A DNA stretch of 64,000 nt, from NCBI RefSeq assembly GCF_022179465.1, contig NZ_BPQV01000002.1, positions 1-64,000 on the forward strand, written 5' to 3'. Of this stretch, positions 37,372-44,453 are shown one piece after another. This stretch comes from Methylobacterium organophilum. Its GTDB lineage: Bacteria > Pseudomonadota > Alphaproteobacteria > Rhizobiales > Beijerinckiaceae. Every line of letters starts with the position of its first letter. Position 1 is the stretch's first letter. Position numbers and translations under genes: made by a program. The notes below the pieces were generated by a model. It did no database searches and was not told the DNA's origin. It saw only the letters and a program-made list of their open reading frames with translations.

Positions 37372-37722
37372 ATGATCGGCGACCACGATTCGCGGCAGCG
37401 CGGCGCGCCCCTTCCTGGCGGCCCCTATGTCGGGGACCCGCGCTCTCACCGCGCCCCGTCCTCGGCGCTGCGCCGGTTCCTCGGCGGCTCGCCCGCTTCG
37501 GTGCTGGTGAAGCTCGTCTTCCTGTCGGTGCTGGTCGGCGCGGTGATGGCGATGCTCGGCCTCACCCCGGGCCTGCTGTTCTGGCACGCCTACGACGCCA
37601 CCCGCGCCCTGATCGAGCTCGGGCTCGACACCTTCCACGATTTCGGCCGCTGGATCCTGGCCGGCGCGGCGGTGGTGGTGCCGCTCTGGCTGATCTCGCG
37701 CTTCTTCGCCATGGGGCGGTAA
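37372..37722 (+). CDS. DUF6460-like inner-membrane protein
   Basis: A 116-residue protein with a disordered Arg/Gly/Pro-rich N-terminus (about 1-40) and two hydrophobic helices: SVLVKLVFLSVLVGAVMAML and FGRWILAGAAVVVPLWLI, ending in SRFFAMGR. The spacing and the GAxxVVPxWLIxR end match the DUF6460 family as I recall it. The ATG at 37372 has AGGAGCGAGG upstream; longer frames begin in the intergenic region. Function unknown. Confidence 0.72.
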   Translation: MIGDHDSRQRGAPLPGGPYVGDPRSHRAPSSALRRFLGGSPASVLVKLVFLSVLVGAVMAMLGLTPGLLFWHAYDATRALIELGLDTFHDFGRWILAGAAVVVPLWLISRFFAMGR

Positions 37723-37736
37723 GGAAGGCTCCGATG

Positions 37737-37776
37737 CGAGAACGGCGCGAATCCCGCCGGATCCGCGCCGTTCTCG
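37737..37776. terminator. Bidirectional terminator-like inverted repeat
   Basis: A perfect 13-base stem (CGAGAACGGCGCG at 37737-37749, complement at 37764-37776) with a 14-base loop lies between two convergent genes, 14 bases past the DUF6460 stop and 23 bases past the small gene on the other strand. There is no long T tract, so it may be a factor-assisted or weak terminator, but its position between convergent stops supports the call. Confidence 0.65.
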
Positions 37777-37799
37777 AAATCAGGCGAGGCCGTGCCCGT

Positions 37800-37967
37800 T
37801 CAGGCGCGGGCCGGCAGCGCCGTCTCGGCGAGGCGCTTGCCGCGGGCGATGCTGGCCTCGTAGCGCTCCGCCTGCAGCCGGGTGAGGCCGCTGACCAGCG
37901 CGAGGGGGCCGCGATAGACCGTGTAGGTACCGTCCTGCGTCGGTTTCACGCGAATGAGCTCTGACAT
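37800..37967 (-). CDS. Small hypothetical protein, 55 residues
   Basis: A 55-residue frame (MSELIRVKPTQDGTYTVYRG, then PLALVSGLTRLQAERYEASI and ARGKRLAETALPARA) too short for routine ORF lists. It is strongly codon-balanced and ends just before the convergent terminator-like hairpin. A GGGAGCGG sequence lies about 8 bases before the ATG. A beta-strand start and a helical end suggest a small folded protein. I do not recognise the family. Its frame differs from the longer antisense reading here, which lacks protein-like composition. Confidence 0.6.
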   Translation of the reverse strand: MSELIRVKPTQDGTYTVYRGPLALVSGLTRLQAERYEASIARGKRLAETALPARA

Positions 37968-38313
37968 GGATCCGCTCCCTGCCCCAGAGTTGTCGTTGAC
38001 GCGTCACGAATGAGGCGATGTTAATCGGACGTTCATACCTCGCAAGAGGGGGGTGCGCGTCAAACGTCGCTGCAATGCGGCGAGAATGGGGGAGGCTTGG
38101 CCGGTCATCCGCCTCCCGGCAAAGGCGCCGGATCCGCCTGCGACGGAAAATCCGCAGATTGTTCAAGCATGGTCCTTGCTGCGGGAAACTACGCAGCCCA
38201 CCGGAGCTAGCTCGAAGGGGCTGCCTCAAGGGTGTGTGCGATGCAGTGGATGGAGCCGTGAAAAACTTCGGCCGCCCGCAAACGGCGCTTCCCGCGGGAG
38301 GAGCGGCCTCGAA
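37968..38313. other. Intergenic region, 346 bases
   Basis: No gene is supported here. The left end must hold the promoter of the leftward 55-residue gene (somewhat AT-richer around 38018-38036). The right end is the 3' flank of the hydroxypyruvate isomerase-like gene, where a GC-rich imperfect stem (GGCCGC near 38269, GCGGCC near 38305) could act as its terminator. I see no repeat or RNA gene. Confidence 0.5.
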
Positions 38314-39096
38314 TCAGGGGGTGCGCCGGCGATAGGGTGCGAACCAGCCGAGGCCTTCCTCGGTTCGCCCGGCGGGAACGTATTCGCAGCCGATGAAGCC
38401 GGAATAGCCGAGGCGGTCGATTTCCGCGAACAGGAAGCCTTCGGCGAGTTCGCCGGAGCCGGGCTCGTGCCGCTCCGGAGCCGAGGCGACCTGGATGTGA
38501 CCGATCAGCGGCATGTACCGGCGCAGACGCTCCGTCACGTCCCCGTGCAGGATCTGGCAGTGGAACAGGTCGAACTGCAGCCGCAGGTTCGGGAGGGCGA
38601 GCTCCTCGATCAGGGCGGCCGCGGCATCCACGTCGCTCAGGAAATAGCCCGGCATGCTGCGCCGGTTGATCGGCTCGATCATCAGGTCGAGGCCCTCGGG
38701 CGCGAGGAAGCGGGCGGCTTCGCGCAAGGCGTCCCGGTAGGCCCCCAGGGCCTCCGGATCCGCCGGATCGGCCAGACCCGCCATCAGGTGGAGACGCCGG
38801 GCCCCGGTGGCGCGGGCATAGGCGAGCCCGGTGCGCAGGCTCTCGCGGAAGGCGGCGCGGCGGCCGGGCAGAGCGGCGAGGCCGCGCTCCCCGGCTTCCC
38901 AATCCCCCGGCGGCAGGTTGAACAGGGCGAGCGTCAGACTGTTCTCGGCGAGCCGCGCGGCGATGGCCTCCGGCGGGTGCGCGTAGGGAAACAGGAACTC
39001 CACCGCCTCGAAGCCGGCGCGCGCGGCTGCGGCGAAACGGTCGAGGAACGGCACCTCCTGAAACATCAGCGTCAGGTTGGCGGCGAAGCGTGGCAC
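38314..39096 (-). CDS. hyi: Hydroxypyruvate isomerase family protein (Hyi/OtnI type)
   Basis: A 260-residue TIM-barrel isomerase. The start MPRFAANLTLMFQEVPFLDRFAAAARAGF and motifs VEFLFPYAH, FNLPPGDWEAGERGLAALPG, MIEPINRRSMPGYFL and GHIQVASAPERHEPG are the Hyi/OtnI pattern. These enzymes interconvert hydroxypyruvate and tartronate semialdehyde or isomerise 2-oxotetronates. In a serine-cycle methylotroph hydroxypyruvate is a central intermediate, so this could be a side branch or salvage step; that link is inference. It is not in an operon with the serine-cycle genes. Confidence 0.88.
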   Translation of the reverse strand: MPRFAANLTLMFQEVPFLDRFAAAARAGFEAVEFLFPYAHPPEAIAARLAENSLTLALFNLPPGDWEAGERGLAALPGRRAAFRESLRTGLAYARATGARRLHLMAGLADPADPEALGAYRDALREAARFLAPEGLDLMIEPINRRSMPGYFLSDVDAAAALIEELALPNLRLQFDLFHCQILHGDVTERLRRYMPLIGHIQVASAPERHEPGSGELAEGFLFAEIDRLGYSGFIGCEYVPAGRTEEGLGWFAPYRRRTP

Positions 39097-39629
39097 GGGG
39101 GCTCCTCACGGTCGCGGGAACGGGCCCGCTTGCCTCGCAGGGCTCATACGCGTTCCGCGGAAGCGCGTCCCCTGCCGCGCGGCTGTTCCGGATCGAGACG
39201 AGGCGCGGTCATGGGACCGACGATGGGCCGGAGATGCACCGAAGGTCGTGCGTCCGTGTTCCGGCTCATGGCGATTGACGGATGTGATATGATGCGGCGG
39301 GTGCTTGCCTTCCGATCGGTGAATTGCACAATAGTGCCAAGTTTTGCGGCCAGAATGATGAAAAATTTTATCGGAAAAATCTGAAAATTTCTTTGGTGAT
39401 TGGCAGAAAAATGCTCAATGCATGCTTCCTGCCGGAAGATGTCCCCATCATTTCAAATGTAAGATTGAAATTGCACGTTCAAATTGTGTTGCCTGACGAG
39501 GTTTTTTGGCCGGATCTGGAATGAAAATTCTCTTCCGCCCTCCGTGGAGGATTGTGTTGTGTTTCGAAAAAATGTTTTCGCAATTCAACCGAATCGAAAG
39601 GCTTCCAGGGCAGAGTGCGCGACGTCGCG
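39097..39629. other. Intergenic region with AT-rich island, 533 bases
   Basis: From about 39315 to 39600 the base composition falls abruptly from very GC-rich to AT-rich, with A and T runs (AAAAATTTTATCGG at 39360-39373, GTTTTTTGG near 39501) and a small stem CGAAAA/TTTTCG (39565-39580). Short open frames here (for example from 39324) have neither a ribosome-binding site nor protein-like composition. It probably holds the promoter region of the downstream PilZ gene; a small RNA or a remnant of transferred DNA is possible. Confidence 0.55.
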
Positions 39630-40067
39630 ATGGAACCGAGCGCCTTGGGTGTGAAGGACGATAACAGCCAGCTGCTGCTCGACGGCGCCCCGCAAGCCGG
39701 GGCCGCCGCCAATGGGCATGTTCAGCGCCGCGAATCGCGTTCTCCGACGAACTGGATCGGCATGATCCGTCTCCTCGACGGCAGCGAGATCCCCTGCACC
39801 GTCAAGGATGTCTCCCCCTCCGGGGCCTGCCTCGGCGTGCCCGCTTCCGTGAGCCTGCCCGAGACCTTCATGCTGAAGGTGGTCGGCCGGGATTTCGTCT
39901 GCCTCGTCCGCCTCGCCTGGAGGCGGTCCAACCTGGCCGGTGTGCGGATCGAACGGATCGGCAAGCTCGCGTCGAAGACCGCGGCCTCCTCCGCGCAGGT
40001 CGAGGTCGCTGCGGACGACTACAAGTCCGTCGGTACGCGGCACCGAAGCTTCTCCTCTTCCTACTGA
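39630..40067 (+). CDS. PilZ domain protein
   Basis: A 145-residue protein with a PilZ domain: RRESRSPTNWIGMIRLLDG, where RRESR is the RxxxR-like c-di-GMP arm (about residues 31-35), and VKDVSPSGACLGV with D-x-S-x-x-G. The Ser/Arg-rich tail RHRSFSSSY follows. It is probably a c-di-GMP-responsive effector. ATG at 39630 was chosen; an in-frame extension to 39552 runs into the AT-rich island and looks non-coding. It stands alone, with a hairpin about 290 bases downstream. Confidence 0.78.
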   Translation: MEPSALGVKDDNSQLLLDGAPQAGAAANGHVQRRESRSPTNWIGMIRLLDGSEIPCTVKDVSPSGACLGVPASVSLPETFMLKVVGRDFVCLVRLAWRRSNLAGVRIERIGKLASKTAASSAQVEVAADDYKSVGTRHRSFSSSY

Positions 40068-40541
40068 GATCCCGCGGGAGCGCGCCGGCTCTTCCGGCGG
40101 CGATCGACGGACACGGCCTTCGCCGCGCGGCGGGAGGCTCCGCAGCCGCATGCCCGGGTTTCGGGCCGAGCCGCCGCGTTCCGATGCGTCGCGGGCCGCC
40201 CGTCGCGGCCTGTGCAAATGCGTGCGTAGAACGCCGAAAGCAATCGCGGATCTGTTTGCGAACCCGTACTGTCGATCCCGGGGCGGGTTTGCGTTTCCGC
40301 CAGCGGGCGGAAGGACGAAGGGTGCGGGGATGCTCACACGTTCATGGACATGATCGAGCGCGGAAAATCTCCGCGCTTCGTCTCAATTGAAGCAATCAAT
40401 TCTCGTCATAAACGATAAGGCCATGGCGCGAATGACAATCGAGACCGTGTCCTATTCCTGGCATTTTTCAATTATGCCGCGATCTTGCACAAATCTTCCC
40501 CCGGGGATCATTCGCCGGGGTGCCGGTGGATCATTCGCCCG
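40068..40541. other. Intergenic region, 474 bases
   Basis: No gene is supported. A stem-loop with an 8-base perfect stem (AGCGCGGA at 40357-40364, TCCGCGCT at 40370-40377) is the only clear structure; it lacks a T tract. The part from about 40380 to 40490 is AT-richer and likely contains the promoter of the CII-like gene. A small RNA ending at the hairpin cannot be ruled out. Confidence 0.5.
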
Positions 40542-41000
40542 ATGAGCAGCCGCGGCGAAGAATTCGCGCAGCTCGCGCACCGCATCCTGGTCACGGAGGG
40601 GATCTACTCGCTTCACGACACCGCCCGCCGCCTGGGCTGGGACTACCACGTGCTTCATGCCCGGGTGAGCAACCGCGTGGTGTTCAGCGCCGACGAGATC
40701 TGCCGCCTGATCAGCGTGGTGCCCGATCCGCGGCTCGTCAGCTGTCTCCTGCGCGGCACCCGCTTCGTCGCCGCCGAGCGGGTCGAGCCGGATCCGGTCA
40801 CCCAGGCGAGCCGGGAGGCGATCTACCGGGCCTCCCACCGGATGATCATCGAGGCGGCCGACGTGATCGAGGCCATCGACGACGCCCTGCAGGACGGCCA
40901 TATCGACCATCGCGAGGCGATCACCGTCCGCCGGGAGATCGAGTCGGCGGAACGGGCGCTCGCCTCCCTCGGCGAGCACATCCGGCAGATCACGCCCTGA
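40542..41000 (+). CDS. Phage CII-like regulatory protein
   Basis: A 152-residue protein resembling the phage regulatory CII/Cp76 family (PF06892): AQLAHRILVTEGIYSLHDTARRLGWDYHVLHARV reads as a helix-turn-helix region, followed by FSADEICRLISVVPDPRLVSCLLRGT and a helical C-terminus (ADVIEAIDDALQDGHIDHREAITVRREIESAERAL). No other phage gene is nearby, so it is probably a domesticated regulator retained on the chromosome. Start ATG at 40542; a longer in-frame reading begins at 40485. Confidence 0.65.
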   Translation: MSSRGEEFAQLAHRILVTEGIYSLHDTARRLGWDYHVLHARVSNRVVFSADEICRLISVVPDPRLVSCLLRGTRFVAAERVEPDPVTQASREAIYRASHRMIIEAADVIEAIDDALQDGHIDHREAITVRREIESAERALASLGEHIRQITP

Positions 41001-41353
41001 CGGGCGCAGGCGCCGACCTCCTCGGAGGCCGGATGAATCCTTGTCAGATCAACGACCGCACCGCACCATGCGAGATCGGCGCGAGACCTTTTCCCATGCC
41101 CCTGCGGCAGAGTCGTCGCGGGCCGTAAGCTAAGCTGTGGCGGGGTCGCAACACCGCGAAACCTTCCCGACTTTGCCTTGAGCTGTGCCCGTCCACGCCG
41201 CGATCCCGCCATAAACCGGGACCACCTCGATACACGCGGCAAAGAGCAGTCTTCCCAACGCTTTACGACTTGGATCCGAAGCGTTCCAGCCTGCCGGGTC
41301 GGAACAGCGAGGACCCTCGTGCGCCTCAAGCGGACGGGTCGGGTGAGAGTCAG
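41001..41353. other. Intergenic region upstream of ilvD, 353 bases
   Basis: It should hold the ilvD promoter. I looked for a leucine/valine/isoleucine-rich leader peptide with attenuator stems and for a T-box and see neither; the only short frame (MPLRQSRRGP at 41097) has no branched-chain codons. No hairpin followed by T residues is present. Confidence 0.5.
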
Positions 41354-43084
41354 ATGGACGCGCGTTTGAACGACAAGTCGAAACTGCCGAGCCGTCACGT
41401 CACGGAGGGGCCCGACCGGGCGCCGCACCGCTCCTACCTCTATGCCATGGGGCTGACCCGCGAGCAGATCCACCAGCCGCTGGTCGGCGTGGCCTCCTGC
41501 TGGAACGAGGCCGCCCCCTGCAACATCTCGCTGATGCGTCAGGCGCAGGCGGTGAAGAAGGGCGTCGCCGCCGCCCACGGCACGCCCCGGGAATTCTGCA
41601 CCATCACCGTCACCGACGGCATCGCCATGGGCCATGCCGGCATGCGCGCGTCGCTGCCCTCCCGCGAGGTCATCGCCGATTCCGTCGAGCTGACCATGCG
41701 CGGCCATGCCTACGATGCCCTGGTGGGGCTCGCCGGCTGCGATAAGTCGCTGCCCGGCATGATGATGGCGATGGTGCGGCTCAACGTGCCCTCGATCTTC
41801 ATCTATGGCGGCTCGATCCTGCCCGGCTCCTTCCGCGGCAAGCCCGTGACCGTACAGGACCTGTTCGAGGCCGTCGGCAAGGTCGCGGTCGGCGACATGA
41901 GCCTCGAGGATCTCGACGAGCTGGAGCAGGTCGCCTGCCCCTCGGCCGGCGCCTGCGGCGCGCAGTTCACCGCCAACACCATGGCGACCGTCTCCGAGGC
42001 GATCGGCCTGGCTCTGCCCTATTCGGCCGGCGCCCCGGCGCCCTACGAGATCCGCGACAAGTTCTGCGCCGCGGCCGGCGAGAAGGTGATGGAGCTGATC
42101 GCCAAGAACATCCGCCCCCGCGACATCGTCACCCGCAAGGCCCTGGAGAACGCGGCGGCGACGGTGGCGGCCTCGGGCGGCTCGACCAACGCCGCCCTGC
42201 ACCTGCCGGCCATCGCCCATGAATGCGGCATCGAGTTCACGCTGTTCGACGTCGCCGAGATTTTTCGGCGCACGCCTTACATCGCCGACCTGAAGCCGGG
42301 CGGGCGCTACGTCGCCAAGGACATGTTCGAGGTCGGCGGCATCCCGCTGCTGATGAAGACGCTGCTCGACAACGGCTTCCTGCACGGCGACTGCCTCACC
42401 GTGACCGGCCGCACCATCGCCGAGAACCTCGAGAAGGTGGCCTGGAACCCGGACCAGGACGTGGTGCGCCCCGCCAACGCGCCGATCACCCAGACCGGGG
42501 GCGTCGTCGGCCTCAAGGGCAATCTCGCCCCGGAAGGCGCCATCGTGAAGGTCGCCGGGATGCCGGCCGAGAAACAGGTCTTCACCGGTCCGGCCCGCGT
42601 CTTCGACGGGGAGGAGGCCTGCTTCGAGGCGGTGCAGAAGCGCACCTACAAGGAAGGCGAGGTTCTGGTCATCCGCTACGAGGGTCCGAAGGGTGGCCCC
42701 GGCATGCGCGAGATGCTTTCGACCACCGCCGCCCTGTACGGGCAGGGCATGGGCGACAAGGTGGCGCTCATCACCGATGGGCGCTTCTCCGGCGCGACCC
42801 GCGGCTTCTGCGTCGGCCATGTCGGGCCGGAGGCGGCGGTCGGCGGTCCGATCGGCCTGCTCCGCGACGGCGACGTGATCACCCTCGACGCGATCAAGGG
42901 CAGCCTCGACGTGGCCCTTTCCGATGCGGAACTCGCCAAGCGCCGCGCCGAATGGACGCCGCGGAGCAACACCGCGACTTCCGGCTATCTCTGGAAATAC
43001 GCGCAGACCGTGGGACCCGCGGTCAACGGTGCGGTCACTCATCCGGGCGGCGCCCAGGAGACGCAGACCTATGCGGACATCTAG
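41354..43084 (+). CDS. ilvD: Dihydroxy-acid dehydratase
   Basis: A 576-residue Fe-S enzyme that dehydrates 2,3-dihydroxy-isovalerate and -methylvalerate in branched-chain amino-acid synthesis. Cluster cysteines are visible at C56 (NEAAPCN), C129 (LAGCDKSLPG) and C201 (CPSAGACGAQFT). The K131 region and the C-terminal GRFSGATRGFCVGHVGPEAAVGG are standard. The ATG at 41354 is chosen because the conserved start is MDARLNDKSKLPSRHVTEG. Its last 14 bases overlap the following exoR homologue, implying coupling. Confidence 0.96.
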   Translation: MDARLNDKSKLPSRHVTEGPDRAPHRSYLYAMGLTREQIHQPLVGVASCWNEAAPCNISLMRQAQAVKKGVAAAHGTPREFCTITVTDGIAMGHAGMRASLPSREVIADSVELTMRGHAYDALVGLAGCDKSLPGMMMAMVRLNVPSIFIYGGSILPGSFRGKPVTVQDLFEAVGKVAVGDMSLEDLDELEQVACPSAGACGAQFTANTMATVSEAIGLALPYSAGAPAPYEIRDKFCAAAGEKVMELIAKNIRPRDIVTRKALENAAATVAASGGSTNAALHLPAIAHECGIEFTLFDVAEIFRRTPYIADLKPGGRYVAKDMFEVGGIPLLMKTLLDNGFLHGDCLTVTGRTIAENLEKVAWNPDQDVVRPANAPITQTGGVVGLKGNLAPEGAIVKVAGMPAEKQVFTGPARVFDGEEACFEAVQKRTYKEGEVLVIRYEGPKGGPGMREMLSTTAALYGQGMGDKVALITDGRFSGATRGFCVGHVGPEAAVGGPIGLLRDGDVITLDAIKGSLDVALSDAELAKRRAEWTPRSNTATSGYLWKYAQTVGPAVNGAVTHPGGAQETQTYADI

Positions 43085-43967
43085 GACTGACTCTTGCCGG
43101 CTTCGGCCGGCCGGGGCCGATCCCGGTCGTCCCCGCCTCGCCGCGGCCCTGCTCGCCGCGCTGCTGGTATTCCCCGCCGGCCTGACCCTACTGACGCCCG
43201 AACCGGCGCCCGCTCTCGACGCTTCCGCGCGCACTCCGGTGCCGGAGAAGGGCTACCGCTCGGCCAAGGACGCCCTGCGCACGGGCGTGCGGGAATACAA
43301 TGCCGGCGACAAGGAAGGCGCCGTGCGCGCCCTCGAATACGCCGCCGGCCAGGGCCACACCCTGGCCCTGTGGAAGCTCGGCCGGATGTATGCGGACGGC
43401 GACGGCGTTCCCCACGACGACCTGAAGGCCTTCGAGTACTTCTCGCGCATCGCCGACGACAACACCGACGACCCGCCGGAGGCGGCGAACTCGGCGGTGG
43501 TGGCGAGCGCCTTCACGGCGCTGGGCTCTTACTTCCTCGACGGGATCAAGGGCACCTATGTGCGTTCGAACCCCGAGCGGGCCTACGACATGTTCAACTA
43601 CGCGGCCTCGTATTTCGGGGATCCCAACGCGCAGTACAGCCTCGGCCGGCTCTATCTCGACGGCACCGGCGTCGAGCAGGATGCCCGGCAGGCGGCGCGC
43701 TGGTTCAACCTCGCGGCGGAGAAGGGCAACCGCCCGGCCCAGGCGCTCCTCGGCGACCTTCTCGTCAACGGGGTCGGGGTGGCGCGCCAGCCAGTGAAGG
43801 GCCTCACTTGGCTCACCGTGGCGCGGGCCGGCGTGCAGGGCGCCAAGGACAGCTGGATCGTCGACCTCTACGACAAGGCCTGGTCCAGCGCGAGCGAGGC
43901 GGACAGGGCCGAAGCGCTGGCCCAGGCCCAGACGCTGCCCACGGGCTCGACCCGGCGCCGGCGCTGA
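43071..43967 (+). CDS. exoR: ExoR-like Sel1-repeat periplasmic regulator
   Basis: A 298-residue exported protein: Arg-rich start, hydrophobic core PRLAAALLAALLVFPAGL and cut near ALDA, then Sel1/TPR-type repeats (GHTLALWKLGRMYADGDGVP, DPNAQYSLGRLYLDGTGVE, NRPAQALLGDLLVNGVGVA). The segment AFTALGSYFLDGIKGTYVRS and AYDMFNYAASYFGD closely resemble rhizobial ExoR, a periplasmic inhibitor of the ExoS/ChvI two-component system controlling exopolysaccharide and motility. No ExoS/ChvI is in this window. The start overlaps the end of ilvD; a terminator follows. Confidence 0.78.
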   Translation: MRTSRTDSCRLRPAGADPGRPRLAAALLAALLVFPAGLTLLTPEPAPALDASARTPVPEKGYRSAKDALRTGVREYNAGDKEGAVRALEYAAGQGHTLALWKLGRMYADGDGVPHDDLKAFEYFSRIADDNTDDPPEAANSAVVASAFTALGSYFLDGIKGTYVRSNPERAYDMFNYAASYFGDPNAQYSLGRLYLDGTGVEQDARQAARWFNLAAEKGNRPAQALLGDLLVNGVGVARQPVKGLTWLTVARAGVQGAKDSWIVDLYDKAWSSASEADRAEALAQAQTLPTGSTRRRR

Positions 43968-43974
43968 GAACAAG

Positions 43975-44007
43975 CCCCTCCCCGGATCGGGGAGGGGTTT
44001 CGTCTTT
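43975..44007 (+). terminator. Intrinsic terminator of ilvD-exoR
   Basis: A 9-base stem (CCCCTCCCC at 43975-43983, GGGGAGGGG at 43989-43997) closes a GGATC loop and is followed by TTTCGTCTTT. It begins 8 bases past the exoR stop. It ends at the stop of the convergent small gene, so it also separates the two transcripts. Confidence 0.88.
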
Positions 44008-44192
44008 CAGGAGGCCCGCGCGACGGCGGGCTTCGCCTTAAGCGCGGCGGCCAGCGCCTTGAGCTGGCGGTCGAGATCCGCGAGCTCGTTGAGGGCGATG
44101 GTCTTGTGGCCAGCCTTCACCGCGCGCTCGATATCGCTGACCTGCGAGGAGGCCATGCGCTTCAGCTCCGCGGCGAGTTGATCCCTGGTCAT
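44007..44192 (-). CDS. Small helical hypothetical protein, 61 residues
   Basis: A 61-residue protein (MTRDQLAAELKRMASSQVSD, then IERAVKAGHKTIALNELADL, DRQLKALAAALKAKPAVARA, S) predicted as mostly alpha-helical, possibly a coiled coil. A GGAG sequence about 8 bases upstream supports ATG 44192. It converges with exoR and shares its terminator region. I recognise no family. A much longer frame upstream from the same stop is a shadow of the barrel gene on the other strand. Confidence 0.65.
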   Translation of the reverse strand: MTRDQLAAELKRMASSQVSDIERAVKAGHKTIALNELADLDRQLKALAAALKAKPAVARAS

Positions 44193-44453
44193 CGGCGCTC
44201 CTTTCTGAACCGGGATGGCGTGAGGCCCGTGATAGGCCCTCATGCTTAACCGGGGGTTTTCCCGGCCCTGCCGCGCCGGTGCGGGATCGTTCGCTCTCCG
44301 CCGAGCGCCCTTCCACCGGCACCGCTTTCGACGTGGAGCCGCGCGGTGCCATGAGGTGCGTCCGCGCCTGCAAAAGGGCGCGTGTTGCATCCGGGACATA
44401 GGCCGGAGGCACCACTCAGAAGTAACATATGTAAATCTTTCTGGGGGGCTTCC

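Noticed and set aside
38053-39384. A 443-codon plus-strand frame opposite the hydroxypyruvate isomerase-like gene
   Set aside because: It is antisense to a gene with clear Hyi motifs and reads as Gly/Arg/Ala-rich sequence.
39324-39524. A 66-codon open frame in the AT-rich island
   Set aside because: No ribosome-binding site, low-complexity AT-driven composition and no fit to the chromosome's codon use; more likely chance.
40542-41000. Start of a prophage at the CII-like gene
   Set aside because: Neighbours are core genes (PilZ, ilvD); there is no integrase, tRNA or structural gene.
41001-41353. Leader-peptide attenuator or T-box before ilvD
   Set aside because: No run of branched-chain codons, no alternative stems and no T-box consensus could be found by eye.
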